A DNA stretch of 64,000 nucleotides, taken from Semisulcospira habei. Lineage: Eukaryota > Mollusca > Gastropoda > Semisulcospiridae. The notes under the pieces were generated by a model, which did no database searches, was not told where the DNA came from, and saw only the letters and a list, made by a program, of their open reading frames with translations. The position numbers were made by a program, and so were the translations under genes. Shown piece by piece: positions 8,517 to 18,065 of the stretch (its first letter is position 1; every line of letters starts with the position of its first letter). The stretch lies in contig BTPG01000006.1 in the NCBI GenBank assembly GCA_036245525.1, forward strand, positions 97,158,585-97,222,584, in the 5' to 3' direction.

Positions 8517-11306
8517 ATGCGAATAGGGCATCTCAATGTTTTTCATTTGTACAATAAACTAACCGATATATCTGTCTACATTAGCAATCCCACACCGTTT
8601 CATTTATTTGGGCTTAGTGAGACGCGCCTGAGCTCGTGTGTGAGCGATGAAGCCATTAGTATTCCTAATTTTTCCTTGACTAGGAGAGACCCCTCGTCCC
8701 CAGGTCAAACAGGCATCGCTGTCTACATTCACAACTCCATTCAGCATTTAGTCCATAGACGCTTGGACTTGGAAACAGCAGACGTAGAGTGTTTGTGGTT
8801 GGAAGTGAAATGCCCTAAATCGACACCGCTACTAGTTGGATTCCTTTACAGAAACCCTGCCGCCACTTTTGAATGGTATGACCATTTTAGTCAGATCCTT
8901 GATAGAGCGTGCAAAAGAAAGGCTGACCTTCTTCTCATGGGAGATTTTAATATAGACTTCCTGAAGAATCACACTGCGTGGGATACAATATCTTCATTGT
9001 TTGGTCTAGTCCAGTTAGTAAAATCGCCCACCAGAATTACTCAAAATACGTCCTCACTTATAGACCACATATACACTAATAAACCCAAAGCCGTCTATAA
9101 TGTTGAGGTTTCAAATCTAAGTGTTAGTGATCACTATCCAGTTGTTTGTTCATGGTCAAAAAAGATTCCGAAAGCAAAGAAGAACGGCCATACAACCATA
9201 ACATATCGATCATTCAAGAACTTTAACCATAATAAATTCCTATTTGATTTAAATAATACTCCGTTCAACGATGTACTTCTCTCCAATGACCCGGACACTG
9301 CCCTTTCTATTTGGTACACTCTTTTTCTAACTGTATTAAACAAACACGCACCCCTTCGTGAGAGAAGGGTTAAATCAAACACTCTTCCTCCATGGTTAAC
9401 CCCAGAAATAATGCAAGCGATGGCGCTCAGAGATGATCTGCGTAGTCGAAAACTATTTCCTGAATTCAAGCAACAACGTAACCGTGTTAAGTACATGATC
9501 AGAGAGGCAAGGAAAAGGTTAATCCGTGACACAGTGAAAGACAGTAAGGATACTTCCACTATCTGGCGCCTATTAAACACTCTAACTAAAGGCTGCCCTG
9601 GCACTTCAACAACCATTCCCAGCAGTCTTACTGCAGAAACTTTTAATAATCATTTTCTTTCAGTCGCTGAAACTCTAAATGCCTCAATTAATAGCAGTAA
9701 GTATGAATGTTCTAATTTGCTTTCTGAATTCTGTAAACACAGAACAGAGGACACAGACCCCTTCAGCATTCCCTTGCTATCAGTTCATGAGGTGGGTTTG
9801 CTCATTAGTAAACTACCAAATAAAAAGTCTTCGGGGCCTGATGACATCAGCCCCCAAATACTTAAGTTATCCCTGCCGTACATAGTAGAGTCTATTACGT
9901 ACATTTACAACCTTTGTATCAAACAACATACTTTCCCTAACAAACTAAAATACGCTAAAGTCATTCCACTTCCAAAAACTAAAGATCGTTCTGACCCTAA
10001 CAACTATCGACCGATTTCATTATTATCAGTTCTATCAAAGCCGCTTGAAAGGCATGTCCACAAACGCCTGCTTGCCTACTTAGAAAACCGCAAGCTCCTG
10101 CACCCCTTTCAATCCGGATTTCGCCCACAACACTCGTGCCACACTGCACTCACGCGCCTCGTTGACGCATGGCTCCATGGTATGAACAAATCCCAGATAA
10201 CAGGTGTCGTTTACTTAGACTTTAAAAAGGCCTTTGACCTAATCGATCACACCACTCTAATGACAAAGATTCAGAAATACTTGAATAGTACAGAAGTAGT
10301 TGCATTTTTTAAATCATACCTAACTGATCGTAAACAAAAAGTTCTAGTGAATGGATCTTACTCTTCTCTAAAAGATATAAAGTATGGAGTTCCCCAAGGA
10401 TCCGTGCTTGGTCCCTTATTATTTTGTCTATTCATCAATGACCTGCCACTTCATATAACTTGCAAGAACGTACAATGTGATCTTTTTGCTGATGACACTT
10501 CCATTCATATGACTAACAAAGATATACAAGTAATTTCTTCCAACTTGCAGCATAGTCTTGATGAAGTGTCTGAATGGTGTCACAGGAATTCTATGATTGT
10601 TCATCCAATTAAAACCAAATCTATGATAATCGCCACTCGTCAAAAACACCAGTTGGCACCCCTGTTACTTAACCTTTTATTAAAGGGCAGGCAAATAGAA
10701 CACGTTAATGAACACCGCCTACTAGGGATTGCAATTGACAGTCAGCTTAAGTGGAAGGCTCATACGGACACTCTATGCAGAACGGTAGCCAAAAATCTTT
10801 TCATGTTGTCCAAACTGAAATATTACACCGACTCGGACACGCGCAAACTATTCTATAATGCTCACATACGTTCTCATATTGATTACGCGTCAACGGTGTG
10901 GGATGGATGCAGTGAAGTCCACTTGAAGAGACTCAACTCGTTACACAGAAGGGCAGCAAAGTTAATCCTTCCTGACCCACGACTCACAACAGAAGAAAAA
11001 CTCGCCAAAATAGGATTTCTGCCGCTGCAAGACCACTTCAAATACAATAAGGCTATTTTTATGTTCAAAGTGTGGAAACAGAAAATACCAGAATATATCA
11101 CAACTCTTTTCTCTAAGTCGGAATCTAGGCTTGGTAATATTAGGCAACTTTTCTTAGTCCCCAAAACAAGAATTGATATATACAAATCTAGTTTGTCATT
11201 CGCGGGAACGCAGACTTGGAACACGCTTCCTGATTATGTAAAATCCGCTTCCTCTCTAGCCCGTTTCAAAATCAGTCTCTTCAAGCACTTCTCGAAGCAG
11301 TCGTAA
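8517..11306 (+). CDS. LINE ORF2: APE endonuclease and reverse transcriptase
   Basis: This 929-residue polyprotein nicks target DNA and primes reverse transcription there. The first in-frame ATG is 8517, and the endonuclease starts almost at once. APE motifs are GLSETRL (Glu near 35), YRNP, GDFNID (Asp near 143), IDHIYTN and SDHYP (near 205). The reverse transcriptase begins at about residue 480, with [50 protein letters not shown] and the catalytic FADD near residue 659. The C-terminal region (RIDYASTVWDG-like block, then SLHRRAAKLI) is typical of CR1/L2/Jockey-group elements. No lesions are seen. The clade is given only as CR1/L2-like because assignment needs a tree. Confidence 0.93.
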   Translation: MRIGHLNVFHLYNKLTDISVYISNPTPFHLFGLSETRLSSCVSDEAISIPNFSLTRRDPSSPGQTGIAVYIHNSIQHLVHRRLDLETADVECLWLEVKCPKSTPLLVGFLYRNPAATFEWYDHFSQILDRACKRKADLLLMGDFNIDFLKNHTAWDTISSLFGLVQLVKSPTRITQNTSSLIDHIYTNKPKAVYNVEVSNLSVSDHYPVVCSWSKKIPKAKKNGHTTITYRSFKNFNHNKFLFDLNNTPFNDVLLSNDPDTALSIWYTLFLTVLNKHAPLRERRVKSNTLPPWLTPEIMQAMALRDDLRSRKLFPEFKQQRNRVKYMIREARKRLIRDTVKDSKDTSTIWRLLNTLTKGCPGTSTTIPSSLTAETFNNHFLSVAETLNASINSSKYECSNLLSEFCKHRTEDTDPFSIPLLSVHEVGLLISKLPNKKSSGPDDISPQILKLSLPYIVESITYIYNLCIKQHTFPNKLKYAKVIPLPKTKDRSDPNNYRPISLLSVLSKPLERHVHKRLLAYLENRKLLHPFQSGFRPQHSCHTALTRLVDAWLHGMNKSQITGVVYLDFKKAFDLIDHTTLMTKIQKYLNSTEVVAFFKSYLTDRKQKVLVNGSYSSLKDIKYGVPQGSVLGPLLFCLFINDLPLHITCKNVQCDLFADDTSIHMTNKDIQVISSNLQHSLDEVSEWCHRNSMIVHPIKTKSMIIATRQKHQLAPLLLNLLLKGRQIEHVNEHRLLGIAIDSQLKWKAHTDTLCRTVAKNLFMLSKLKYYTDSDTRKLFYNAHIRSHIDYASTVWDGCSEVHLKRLNSLHRRAAKLILPDPRLTTEEKLAKIGFLPLQDHFKYNKAIFMFKVWKQKIPEYITTLFSKSESRLGNIRQLFLVPKTRIDIYKSSLSFAGTQTWNTLPDYVKSASSLARFKISLFKHFSKQS

Positions 11307-11381
11307 TCATTTCGTTGTGAAATATATACTGCCCTGTAACCCTGATTATGTATGCTCCCAATTACAAACTCTGTGTGTGAT

Positions 11382-11462
<81 letters not shown>
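11382..11462 (+). repeat. (GT)n microsatellite in the LINE 3' UTR
   Basis: About 80 bp of uninterrupted GT dinucleotides lie about 75 bp after the ORF2 stop. Confidence 0.9.
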
Positions 11463-11463
<1 letters not shown>

Positions 11464-11693
11464 AGTTTAGGTGTGTGAGATTGTCATGGGACTTTCTTTC
11501 CCTAAACTAGCAATGTTTTTGTCAGTTTCATTTACATTTAACTATATACTTAGTTTTTTTTTGTATTTTGTCTCGTAGTTTTGTAGCAACGGCAGGTTTG
11601 AAAAATGGCTATGTCTGTGACGATGTCAATGCCTCCACCGTTGATAAATAAAGCTTCATTGAATCATTGAATCATTGAATCATTGAATCATTG

Positions 11694-11696
<3 letters not shown>

Positions 11697-11781
<85 letters not shown>
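11697..11781 (+). repeat. (CT)n microsatellite, right half of the split PLE tract
   Basis: CT dinucleotides follow the LINE's ATTGAATC tail directly and lead into PLE terminal sequence. The left half is at about 4498-4590. Confidence 0.85.
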
Positions 11782-11788
<7 letters not shown>

Positions 11789-11806
11789 GGCCTCATCTAC
11801 ACGCCT

Positions 11807-12168
11807 TTTCTTTCGCTCGCTCCTGCACGTGCTTGCACACACTCTTGTCTCTCGTGTTCAGGTTCTTTCCGAGTCTCTCTCTTACGCGATTTTTCGTTGA
11901 CGTCATTTTTACTTTTTCCGCACTTTTGTTCTTCCTTTTCTTTTCTTTTATTTTACGTCACCTCCTTCAGTTGCCACATTCCTTCTGCCATTGAAGATAA
12001 GTAGCGGCTAATCTCTATGTTTGTTTGTTTGTCTATTTTGACAAAGGGTATTTACCCGAAATATTAATAAATTGTGTTGTACCCGTCTTTTCTAAGCGTG
12101 TTTCTTTCTCCGTTGGGTACTTCTTTGCATATTACACGCTTGGCAGTCACCTTTTTGGTCTGGATTGA
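11807..12168 (+). repeat. PLE 3' terminal repeat (second pLTR copy)
   Basis: By eye this is identical to 1-362, and it diverges at 12169, where the first copy continues toward the ORF. The lack of mismatches implies recent formation. Confidence 0.85.
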
Positions 12169-12804
12169 CTCTAAATATCGCCATGTCTTAGACTTTTAGA
12201 GGCATAGATCCTCAACCCCCTCCGGGCCCATGAGAGTCTATGCCTGTTGAAGATGTTTGGAGTGTTGTCTATGCTTGTGCCACAAGCTGCTCAGGTCTAT
12301 GCCGCATTTGCAATGTCATGTGATTCGCAAGTGTGTGTGTGTGTGTGTGTGGGTTGTTCGCGTGTGTGCGTGCGCGTGTGTTGTGCGCGTGGTATAAGGT
12401 AGTGTCATCTCAGTTAATTTTTAAGAACGTTTTCTTTTTAGGTGGATATTAACATGAGATGGTTGTGATGTTATATACGTGCACATACTCACTGTAATCG
12501 GTCGGTGTGTTCTAGTCAGTCAAATGCATTTATTTGTTTTATGTTCTCATTTGTTGTTTTTACCCATCTTGGGACAATAAAGGTATTCGTATTCGTGTTC
12601 GTATTATCCGTCGTGACTTGTATCTCGTTCGTGGTTGGGAGCCGTTCGCTGCAAACGAAACATCACTATTCTCTCATTTTCGCCGAGCGGTTTCGTCAGC
12701 AACAGGATTAAATCGAACGCAGTTGCATGCGATCAAGGAGTTCGGTCAAGCGATCAGTTCAAGGACAAAGCGTGCGATCTCCTTCAGCCGAAGTTTTCTC
12801 GCAC
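12169..12804. other. Non-coding stretch with hairpin A remnant and LINE-like 3' tail
   Basis: The stretch contains a degenerate type A hairpin (12195-12246), a short TG tract (about 12330-12352) and a segment at about 12566-12610 reading TTGGGACAATAAAG followed by TATTCG-type repeats. That segment resembles the 3' end of a non-LTR element. No gene is seen. Confidence 0.5.
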
Positions 12805-12899
12805 TTAACCCCTTAACTGTTACTGACGATACCGCTTGGCGGACAAGGCGCGTTTTTTTTTCCGCCGAGCGGTATCGTCAGTAACATTCAAGGGGTTAA
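12805..12899. mobile_element. Type C TTAA-flanked hairpin MITE, complete
   Basis: TTAA at 12805-12808 and 12896-12899 enclose an imperfect palindrome. The left arm (CCCCTTAACTGTTACTGACG...) pairs with the right arm (...CGTCAGTAACATTCAAGGGG) and continues through GATACCGC/GCGGTATC and TTGGCGGA/TCCGCCGA. TTAA plus C-rich ends suggests piggyBac-type mobilisation. Confidence 0.6.
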
Positions 12900-13005
12900 T
12901 TCAACACGAGCTCCCTCAATATACCGACCCACTTATTATTGGGCTCCTTTCAAGTCAACCGTTTCCTTACCAGTGGCCGTGAATTGTTTGCAAATCATTG
13001 TAAAT

Positions 13006-13107
13006 ACATTGAAAGACAAAGAATCAGCTATCGGCCAACGATAACGGACACAAAATACATTGAAAGACAAAGAATCAGCTATCGGCCAACGATAACGGAC
13101 ACAAAAT
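13006..13107. repeat. 51-bp tandem duplication
   Basis: Two head-to-tail copies of a 51-bp unit beginning ACATTGAAAGACAAAGAATC appear identical. Confidence 0.85.
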
Positions 13108-13110
13108 AAG

Positions 13111-13175
13111 TATATCAAGAGGCATAGAACCGCATGAGGTCCCGTAGTCGATGGGGCTCATGAGGTTGTAGGCCT
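13111..13175. repeat. Type A hairpin copy
   Basis: The left arm (AAGAGGCATAGAACCGCATG) pairs imperfectly with the right arm (CTCATGAGGTTGTAGGCCTC). The right arm runs straight into the 25-bp minisatellite. Confidence 0.65.
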
Positions 13176-13998
13176 CTCGCAGTTGGGTGTTTGTGGCTGT
13201 CTCGCAGTTGGGTGTTTGTGGCTGTCTCGCATTTGGGTGTTTGTGGCTGTCTCGCAGTTGGGTGTTTGTGGTTGTCTCGCAGTTGGGTGGTTGTGGCTGT
13301 CTCGCATTTGGGTGTTTGTGGCTGTCTCGCAGTTGGGTGTTTGTGGCTGTCTCGCAGTTGGGTGGTTGTGGCTGTCTCGCAGTTGGGTGGTTGTGGCTGT
13401 CTCGCAGTTGGGTGGTTGTGGCTGTCTCGCAGTTGGGTGTTTGTGGTTGTCTCGCAGTTGGGTGGTTGTGGCTGTCTCGCAGTTGGGTGTTTGTGGTTGT
13501 CTCGCAGTTGGGTGGTTGTGGCTGTCTCGCAGTTGGGTGTTTGTGGTTGTCTCGCAGTTGGGTGGTTGTGGCTGTCTCGCAGTTGGGTGTTTGTGGTTGT
13601 CTCGCAGTTGGGTGTTTGTGGTTGTCTCGCAGTTGGGTGGTTGTGGCTGTCTCGCAGTTGGGTGTTTGTGGTTGTCTCGCAGTTGGGTGGTTGTGGCTGT
13701 CTCGCAGTTGGGTGTTTGTGGTTGTCTCGCAGTTGGGTGGTTGTGGTTGTCTCGCAGTTGGGTGGTTGTGGCTGTCTCGCAGTTGGGTGTTTGTGGTTGT
13801 CTCGCAGTTGGGTGGTTGTGGCTGTCTCGCAGTTGGGTATTTGTGGTTGTCTCGCAGTTGGGTGGTTGTGGCTGTCTCGCAGTTGGGTGGTTGTGGCTGT
13901 CTCGCAGTTGGGTGTTTGTGGCTGTCTCGCAGTTGGGTGGTTGTGGCTGTCTCGCAGTTGGGTGGTTGTGGCTGTCTCGCAGTTGGGTGGTTGTAGCT
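13168..13998. repeat. 25-bp minisatellite, about 33 copies
   Basis: The unit CTCGCAGTTGGGTG(T/G)TTGTGG(C/T)TGT is tandemly repeated, with variation mainly at two linked positions. Many stretches alternate the two variants, giving a 50-bp higher-order period. Because 25 is not a multiple of 3 and the unit lacks stops in several frames, long ORFs run through it on both strands. I regard these as non-coding. Confidence 0.92.
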
Positions 13999-16489
13999 GT
14001 GTCCAGGCAGTCTTGGTACAAAGTAACTGTTACAAATGTATATACGGCGTGCTATATAGTTTGTCAAAGCTGTCGTGTTTTGAAATTGCGTAACTGTGCA
14101 TTACCCGCAAAGATTAAAGTTCGAGTTTTCTTTGGATCAAGCATCTCAACACAGTCGGAAAACTGTTGGCAATTTAAGCTGCTGACATTGTGTGTGTGGG
14201 TCAATGGCATTCTATCTTAGAGATCCACAGAGCCAGCACAATACCAAATGTCACCAATAAACGTATGAAGCCGTGTGTAGTTGTGAACTCTGCATCAGTA
14301 ATAGTCAAGGACAGGACATGGTAAGTCACGACAATCATAACCTCGCCACGCCCATCAGATAGCGTGTTGACGGCGTCTCCTTGTATGGATAGCAGTATCC
14401 ATAAGAAGTAAATATTTTTTACCTGTTCTATGTCAATAGTACATGTTCTATAGCAGCCATTCAGAGTTTACACATTGACCCTTGTGATAAAGCTCTATGC
14501 CCACGCATAGCGGAGTTCACGGCACAGGGTTTCTGCATTGTACGGTCGTGGCAGCGGTTTTTCGGGTGTAACCAGTAGTTTGTGCATTCAGGATTGCAGC
14601 GATTTGCAGGGAGTTTTAGGGAGAGCTCTAGAGTCTCCTTTTAGGACTCTCACAGAGCTAGCCTTAAGGACAAGCGGCTCAGGAGAAAAAACAGAGATGC
14701 CGCAGCTCAGAACCCTGGCCATACCTTCCCCTGCAGCACTGCGGTCGAACCTGCCTGTCTCGGATTGGCCTCCGCAGCCACGAACAAGCCTGCAGACGTC
14801 GTGGTCAACTCCTATAAAATCTTCGTTCGCGAAGTCAAGCCAAGAGAGTAATCAGTACGGGCTATTCTGTTATTGAGGGCGGACGAATGTGGATATGCTG
14901 GCGGTATTCCAAGACTCTGAAAGCTAGATTTCAAGAACGTTTTTATATGTATTATCGACAGCTACTGAATTAAAGGAAGTATGCATTAGTAAGATTTAGT
15001 TTGGTTGTATAGCGTTGATTTGGTTCAGTTATGTCGGTTTAGAATTTGTTGAGATAACCGGTGATTTTCCTATATAGATATTTACCCAGATGGATAACTA
15101 AGGAATGCGAGGTGTGTATGCCTAAGTCATTTATGAAGGTAGTACGTGGTTGTGTTAAGTATAATCCTTTCCTATGTACGAACCATGGCGCGTGCGTCAT
15201 GTTATAGTCTTTTTCAGTGTAGTGACTTAGTTATGGTGTGTTGCGAATCTAGTCTGTTTTATGACGCACGAGTGTGTGAATGAACGGGTAGATTTATTTG
15301 TATCAGCCAAGTTACGTAATGTAGCTCATATCATCCAGTATGTGTGTGTTAAGCAAGTGTTATGACATTAGAACTTTATTGTACAGAGTTCTTTAGGGAC
15401 GTGACGCCGAGAAGTGAAGGTCAACAGAGGCTGTCGCTGGATGAACGTGTCGTGAGGACATTCACCGCTCGGGAAGCAAGAGACTTGGTGCCCAGACATC
15501 AAAGTCAACAGAGGCTGCGCTAGAGGAGCGAGTCGAGAGGACGTCCACAGTTCGGAGAACGTGGGACTGCTTCAGGAACGTGTGACGCAAAGAAACTACA
15601 CGCCTAGACGTGGAGAAACGTGCGAACGATACAGAGCGATAACACCAGTTGAGCAGGTTGGATAATGAGGACAGTTTACCTAACCTGGCTTTTACTATAT
15701 TGTGTGTGGATGTGAGGGTGATGTGTTAGTGTTGAGTAGTGAAGAGTATTTTTGAGTTTACGTTTGTTAATTAGGATTAAACGGGGCAACAGAGAAAAGA
15801 AGAAATGATGTTTTGCGTTTATACTGCACGAATGCGTCCGACTGGTTAGCGTTGTTATGTATGTGCCCGTTGCGTTTGTGAGTCTGTGCGTGCGACCGGT
15901 TGATAGTCTGCGTGCGTTACAACCCACCTGACTGAGTGAGTTTATCTACTAATTCAGTTCGTAGGTGTTTCTGGACCTACTCAGTCAGCCAATCAGAGCA
16001 GTGCTTACAAAGCGATCCTGTCCACCTCGCTTCACCCAAAGTGATTAGGCAATCAGGATATTGGGCTAGAGGATGCAGAGCAGAGTACTACCACAGAGCT
16101 AGCTATTTATTTACATCCTGTAGCTATGGCCAGCAATATCGCTGTTTCAGAATGGATACACGCTTGCCGCTGACGTACCGGACCACGTTGACAGGCAACA
16201 CCCTATTGTGTAATGTATATGGAGAATAGTGAGTTGCAGATCGACGTGATCCCCCAGTCTGTGTTAGTTTTGACACAGGCTCGTTACCTTAAAAGAAAAT
16301 GTCGGGTTTTCTTCACGCAGTACGAACAAAAGAACACGTTTGATGGGAGAGTGAAGTGGTCACTAAGAGGGTATATATCCTAAAGCCCGAAAAAAGCTGT
16401 TAGCGACCTGTGACCTTGAGAATCTTGAGACTTGGCCCTTTAAACAATGACGTGATTCTGGTTCTATCTGCTTCTGCAGCAAGACTTAC
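13999..16489. other. Unassigned region, possible old LTR-like sequence
   Basis: No convincing gene is seen. There is an AATAAA (14257 area), a TATAAAA-like motif near 14814, and a diverged direct repeat of about 70 bp (15413-15484 and 15498-15569, sharing GTCAACAGAGGCTG). TGTAAC at 14567 and GTTACA at 15916-15921 could be LTR ends, but the flanks do not match as a target duplication. The next GGT exon was looked for on the minus strand and not found. Confidence 0.4.
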
Positions 16490-16606
16490 CGACCATGAAG
16501 GACTGATTGAGGTAGGCGTCAAAGGTGGCTGCCGCAGGGGCCGCTTCTCGTCCGTCAAACATTTCCACTGTTTGTGGGTCTTTTCTGTACACGGCCAAAA
16601 ATAGAC
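16490..16606 (-). CDS. GGT-like gene, exon 5 (substrate-binding Arg block)
   Basis: The 117-bp exon lies between acceptor TTATTTCAG and donor G|GTAAGT. It encodes LFLAVYRKDPQTVEMFDGRE, then AAPAAATFDAYLNQSFMVG. The R in DGREAAP corresponds to the Arg of the NAREVAP block in vertebrate GGT1, which contacts the glutamyl carboxylate. It ends one base into a codon, so the next exon must begin with two bases of that codon. Confidence 0.85.
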
Positions 16607-16694
16607 CTGAAATAAATAACAAACCCGGTAGCAAACTGTCCTCGGGCCCACTGCGGCCGTCGTGGGTCTGAGGATCTTTGCTCACTGGGAAAAG

Positions 16695-16832
16695 ATTGTA
16701 TTATTATTATTATCATCGCCATCATCATCATCGTCGTCGTCGTCCATCATCATCGTCGTCGTCATTCATTATCATAATTATCATCAACACCATCATCGTT
16801 GTTGCTATTATTGTCATCATCATTTTTACATA
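16695..16832. repeat. Trinucleotide-rich repeat (ATC/GTC/ATT)
   Basis: Imperfect runs of ATT, ATC and GTC triplets lie in the GGT intron between exons 5 and 4. Confidence 0.8.
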
Positions 16833-16977
16833 ATTATGATCCCATATGAACAGTGGCATGCAGGCTATCCGGTGTACTCCATTCCCGCAACATCAAACTC
16901 TATAGTTGACAGTTGGGCACATATTACAAAGCCCGAAACTTGCAAGTCATGTAGTTGACGATATGAGAGGTGTCATT

Positions 16978-17030
16978 AACCCCCTTACTGCTGCTGACAA
17001 TAATGCTCGGCGGAAACACGTGAAACTAGT
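16978..17030. repeat. Partial type C element
   Basis: TTAACCCCCTTACTGCTGCT followed by GACAATAATGCTCGGCGGA resembles the left arm of the 12805-12899 element. The right arm is missing. Confidence 0.4.
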
Positions 17031-17144
17031 GAGGGTTCGTTTGTTACGAACGACTGGCGACAACTTGAACGATCGACAGCGAAATCGCCGTTGATGATCA
17101 GCCTGAACCAAAAGCTTGCACAACACTCCAAACATCATAGTCTC

Positions 17145-17202
17145 CAAGAGGCATAGATTCTCGTGAGCCCGAAGCGCTCGGGAGGATCGATGCCTCTTAG
17201 CT
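17145..17202. repeat. Type A hairpin copy
   Basis: AAGAGGCATAGATTCTCGTG and GGAGGATCGATGCCTCTT form imperfect arms around a short GC-rich loop. Confidence 0.65.
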
Positions 17203-17229
17203 AATTGTGCCCGAGTTACTATATCCACA

Positions 17230-17408
17230 GTTATCCTCTGAGGACCGCATTACATGAGACAGATCGACCGTGATAGGTCAAGGGTGGGGGGGGGGGGGGG
17301 TAGTAAAATAGCTCGGCGCCTATATGCGCCAAGCTATTTTGCCACCACCCTTGAACTGTCATGGTGGAGCCAGATCTTGCTGTGGTGTGTCGCGAACAGA
17401 ATGAGTTA
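17230..17408. mobile_element. Type B hairpin element, interrupted by poly-G
   Basis: It carries the type B landmarks: ACAGATCGACC, the GTCAAGGGTGG arm, AGCTCGGCGCC/GGCGCCAAGCTATT-like centre, CCACCCTTGAACTGTCATGG, CTTGCTGTGGTGTGTCG and GAATGAGTTA. A run of about 14 G interrupts the left arm. It lies in the intron between GGT exons 5 and 4. Confidence 0.7.
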
Positions 17409-17597
17409 GAGATGTTTGGAGTGTTGTGACATGCTTATGGTACAAGTCAGTTTGTGCTTGGGAGTCGTTCAGTGCAGACGAAACGTCACTATTAATAGCT
17501 TTGGAATGACAATCACGCGATAATCGTTCCATCCCTCCAGTTTTCGCTACCTCCATCGATAATTCCATCAATGAATAAAGGTACTGATCAGCCGTAC

Positions 17598-17695
17598 CTC
17601 CTCCAATCCCCATACTGTGGGGCTGCCGCACACCCACACATACAAGGGAGGCAATCGCTGCATCTACCGCTGATCCTCCCTCGGCAAGTATGTCC
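17598..17695 (-). CDS. GGT-like gene, exon 4 (GGSAVDAAIA block)
   Basis: The 98-bp exon lies between acceptor TATTTTCAG and donor G|GTACGG. It encodes DILAEGGSAVDAAIASLVCV, then HSMGIGGG. These are among the most conserved GGT segments (GGSAVDAAIA and SMGIGGG). It ends one base into a Gly codon completed by exon 5. Confidence 0.88.
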
Positions 17696-17748
17696 CTGAA
17701 AATACACACACATAGTACACGGGGAGGGGAGTTGGAGGATTCTTGCTT

Positions 17749-18065
17749 TTATGTATCATGTTTGGCCTGTGTGTTTAATGTATACGAGAGGCTTTTCAGA
17801 TAATTGTAAACCAATTGTTTTCTTGCATTTTCCACCGAATTGAACAGGACAAATGTTATGTCACTTAACTTAGCAACGTCAGTATCACGCACAGCATGGC
17901 GGCAAAATATCGTACACTCAGTATTCAGTTTTATCCAGCGGTTTTCGAGATATGCCAACGCCACCTTTGGACACTGCCACAAAACATGGCCCAAAGCTTG
18001 ACGTTTTCCATATATGATTTTCCAGCCTTCGTAATAGAAAGCGCAGCACTCTGAACATCGGCGGC
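17749..18065 (-). pseudogene. Possible LINE C-terminal remnant
   Basis: The minus strand encodes a Cys-containing segment (CSECC...), then LGHVLWQCPKVALAYLENRW and a run to a stop at 17749. The C..C...H..C spacing resembles the Cys/His motif after the reverse transcriptase in many LINEs. No RT core adjoins it. Assignment is tentative. Confidence 0.35.

Larger units (their letters stand above)
4591..11697 (+). mobile_element. Full-length CR1/L2-type non-LTR retrotransposon (LINE)
   Basis: The element has a 5' UTR of about 500 bp, ORF1 (5099-7636), an 880-bp inter-ORF spacer, ORF2 (8517-11306) and a 3' UTR. The 3' UTR contains a GT array and an AATAAA-like motif and ends in five copies of the 8-mer ATTGAATC (11658-11697). 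Short 3' repeats instead of poly-A, an esterase-bearing ORF1 and an APE/RT ORF2 are typical of the CR1/L2 group. CT repeat lies on both sides (about 4498-4590 and 11697-11781), so it landed in the PLE's microsatellite and its target duplication is masked. The exact 5' end is uncertain. Both ORFs are uninterrupted, so the copy looks recent. Confidence 0.85.
1..12168 (+). mobile_element. Penelope-like retroelement (PLE), interrupted by a nested LINE
   Basis: The element consists of a terminal repeat (1-362), one long reverse transcriptase/GIY-YIG ORF, a 3' region ending in CT repeats, and after the nested LINE (about 4591-11697) more CT repeat and a second copy of the terminal repeat (11807-12168). 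The two terminal copies look identical over 362 bases. PLEs typically carry such repeats, called pLTRs. The window begins inside the first copy, because the second is preceded by more element-like sequence (about 11783-11806). The second copy breaks off at 12168, where sequence unlike the ORF begins. The alternative is two independent PLE insertions, but the shared CT tract on both sides of the LINE favours one element with a later insertion. Confidence 0.75.

Noticed and set aside
13075..14220. Long ORFs (up to 345 codons) with 25-residue repeats across the minisatellite
   Set aside because: They occur in three plus frames and two minus frames at once because the 25-bp unit has no stops in those frames. 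There are no start context or domain features.
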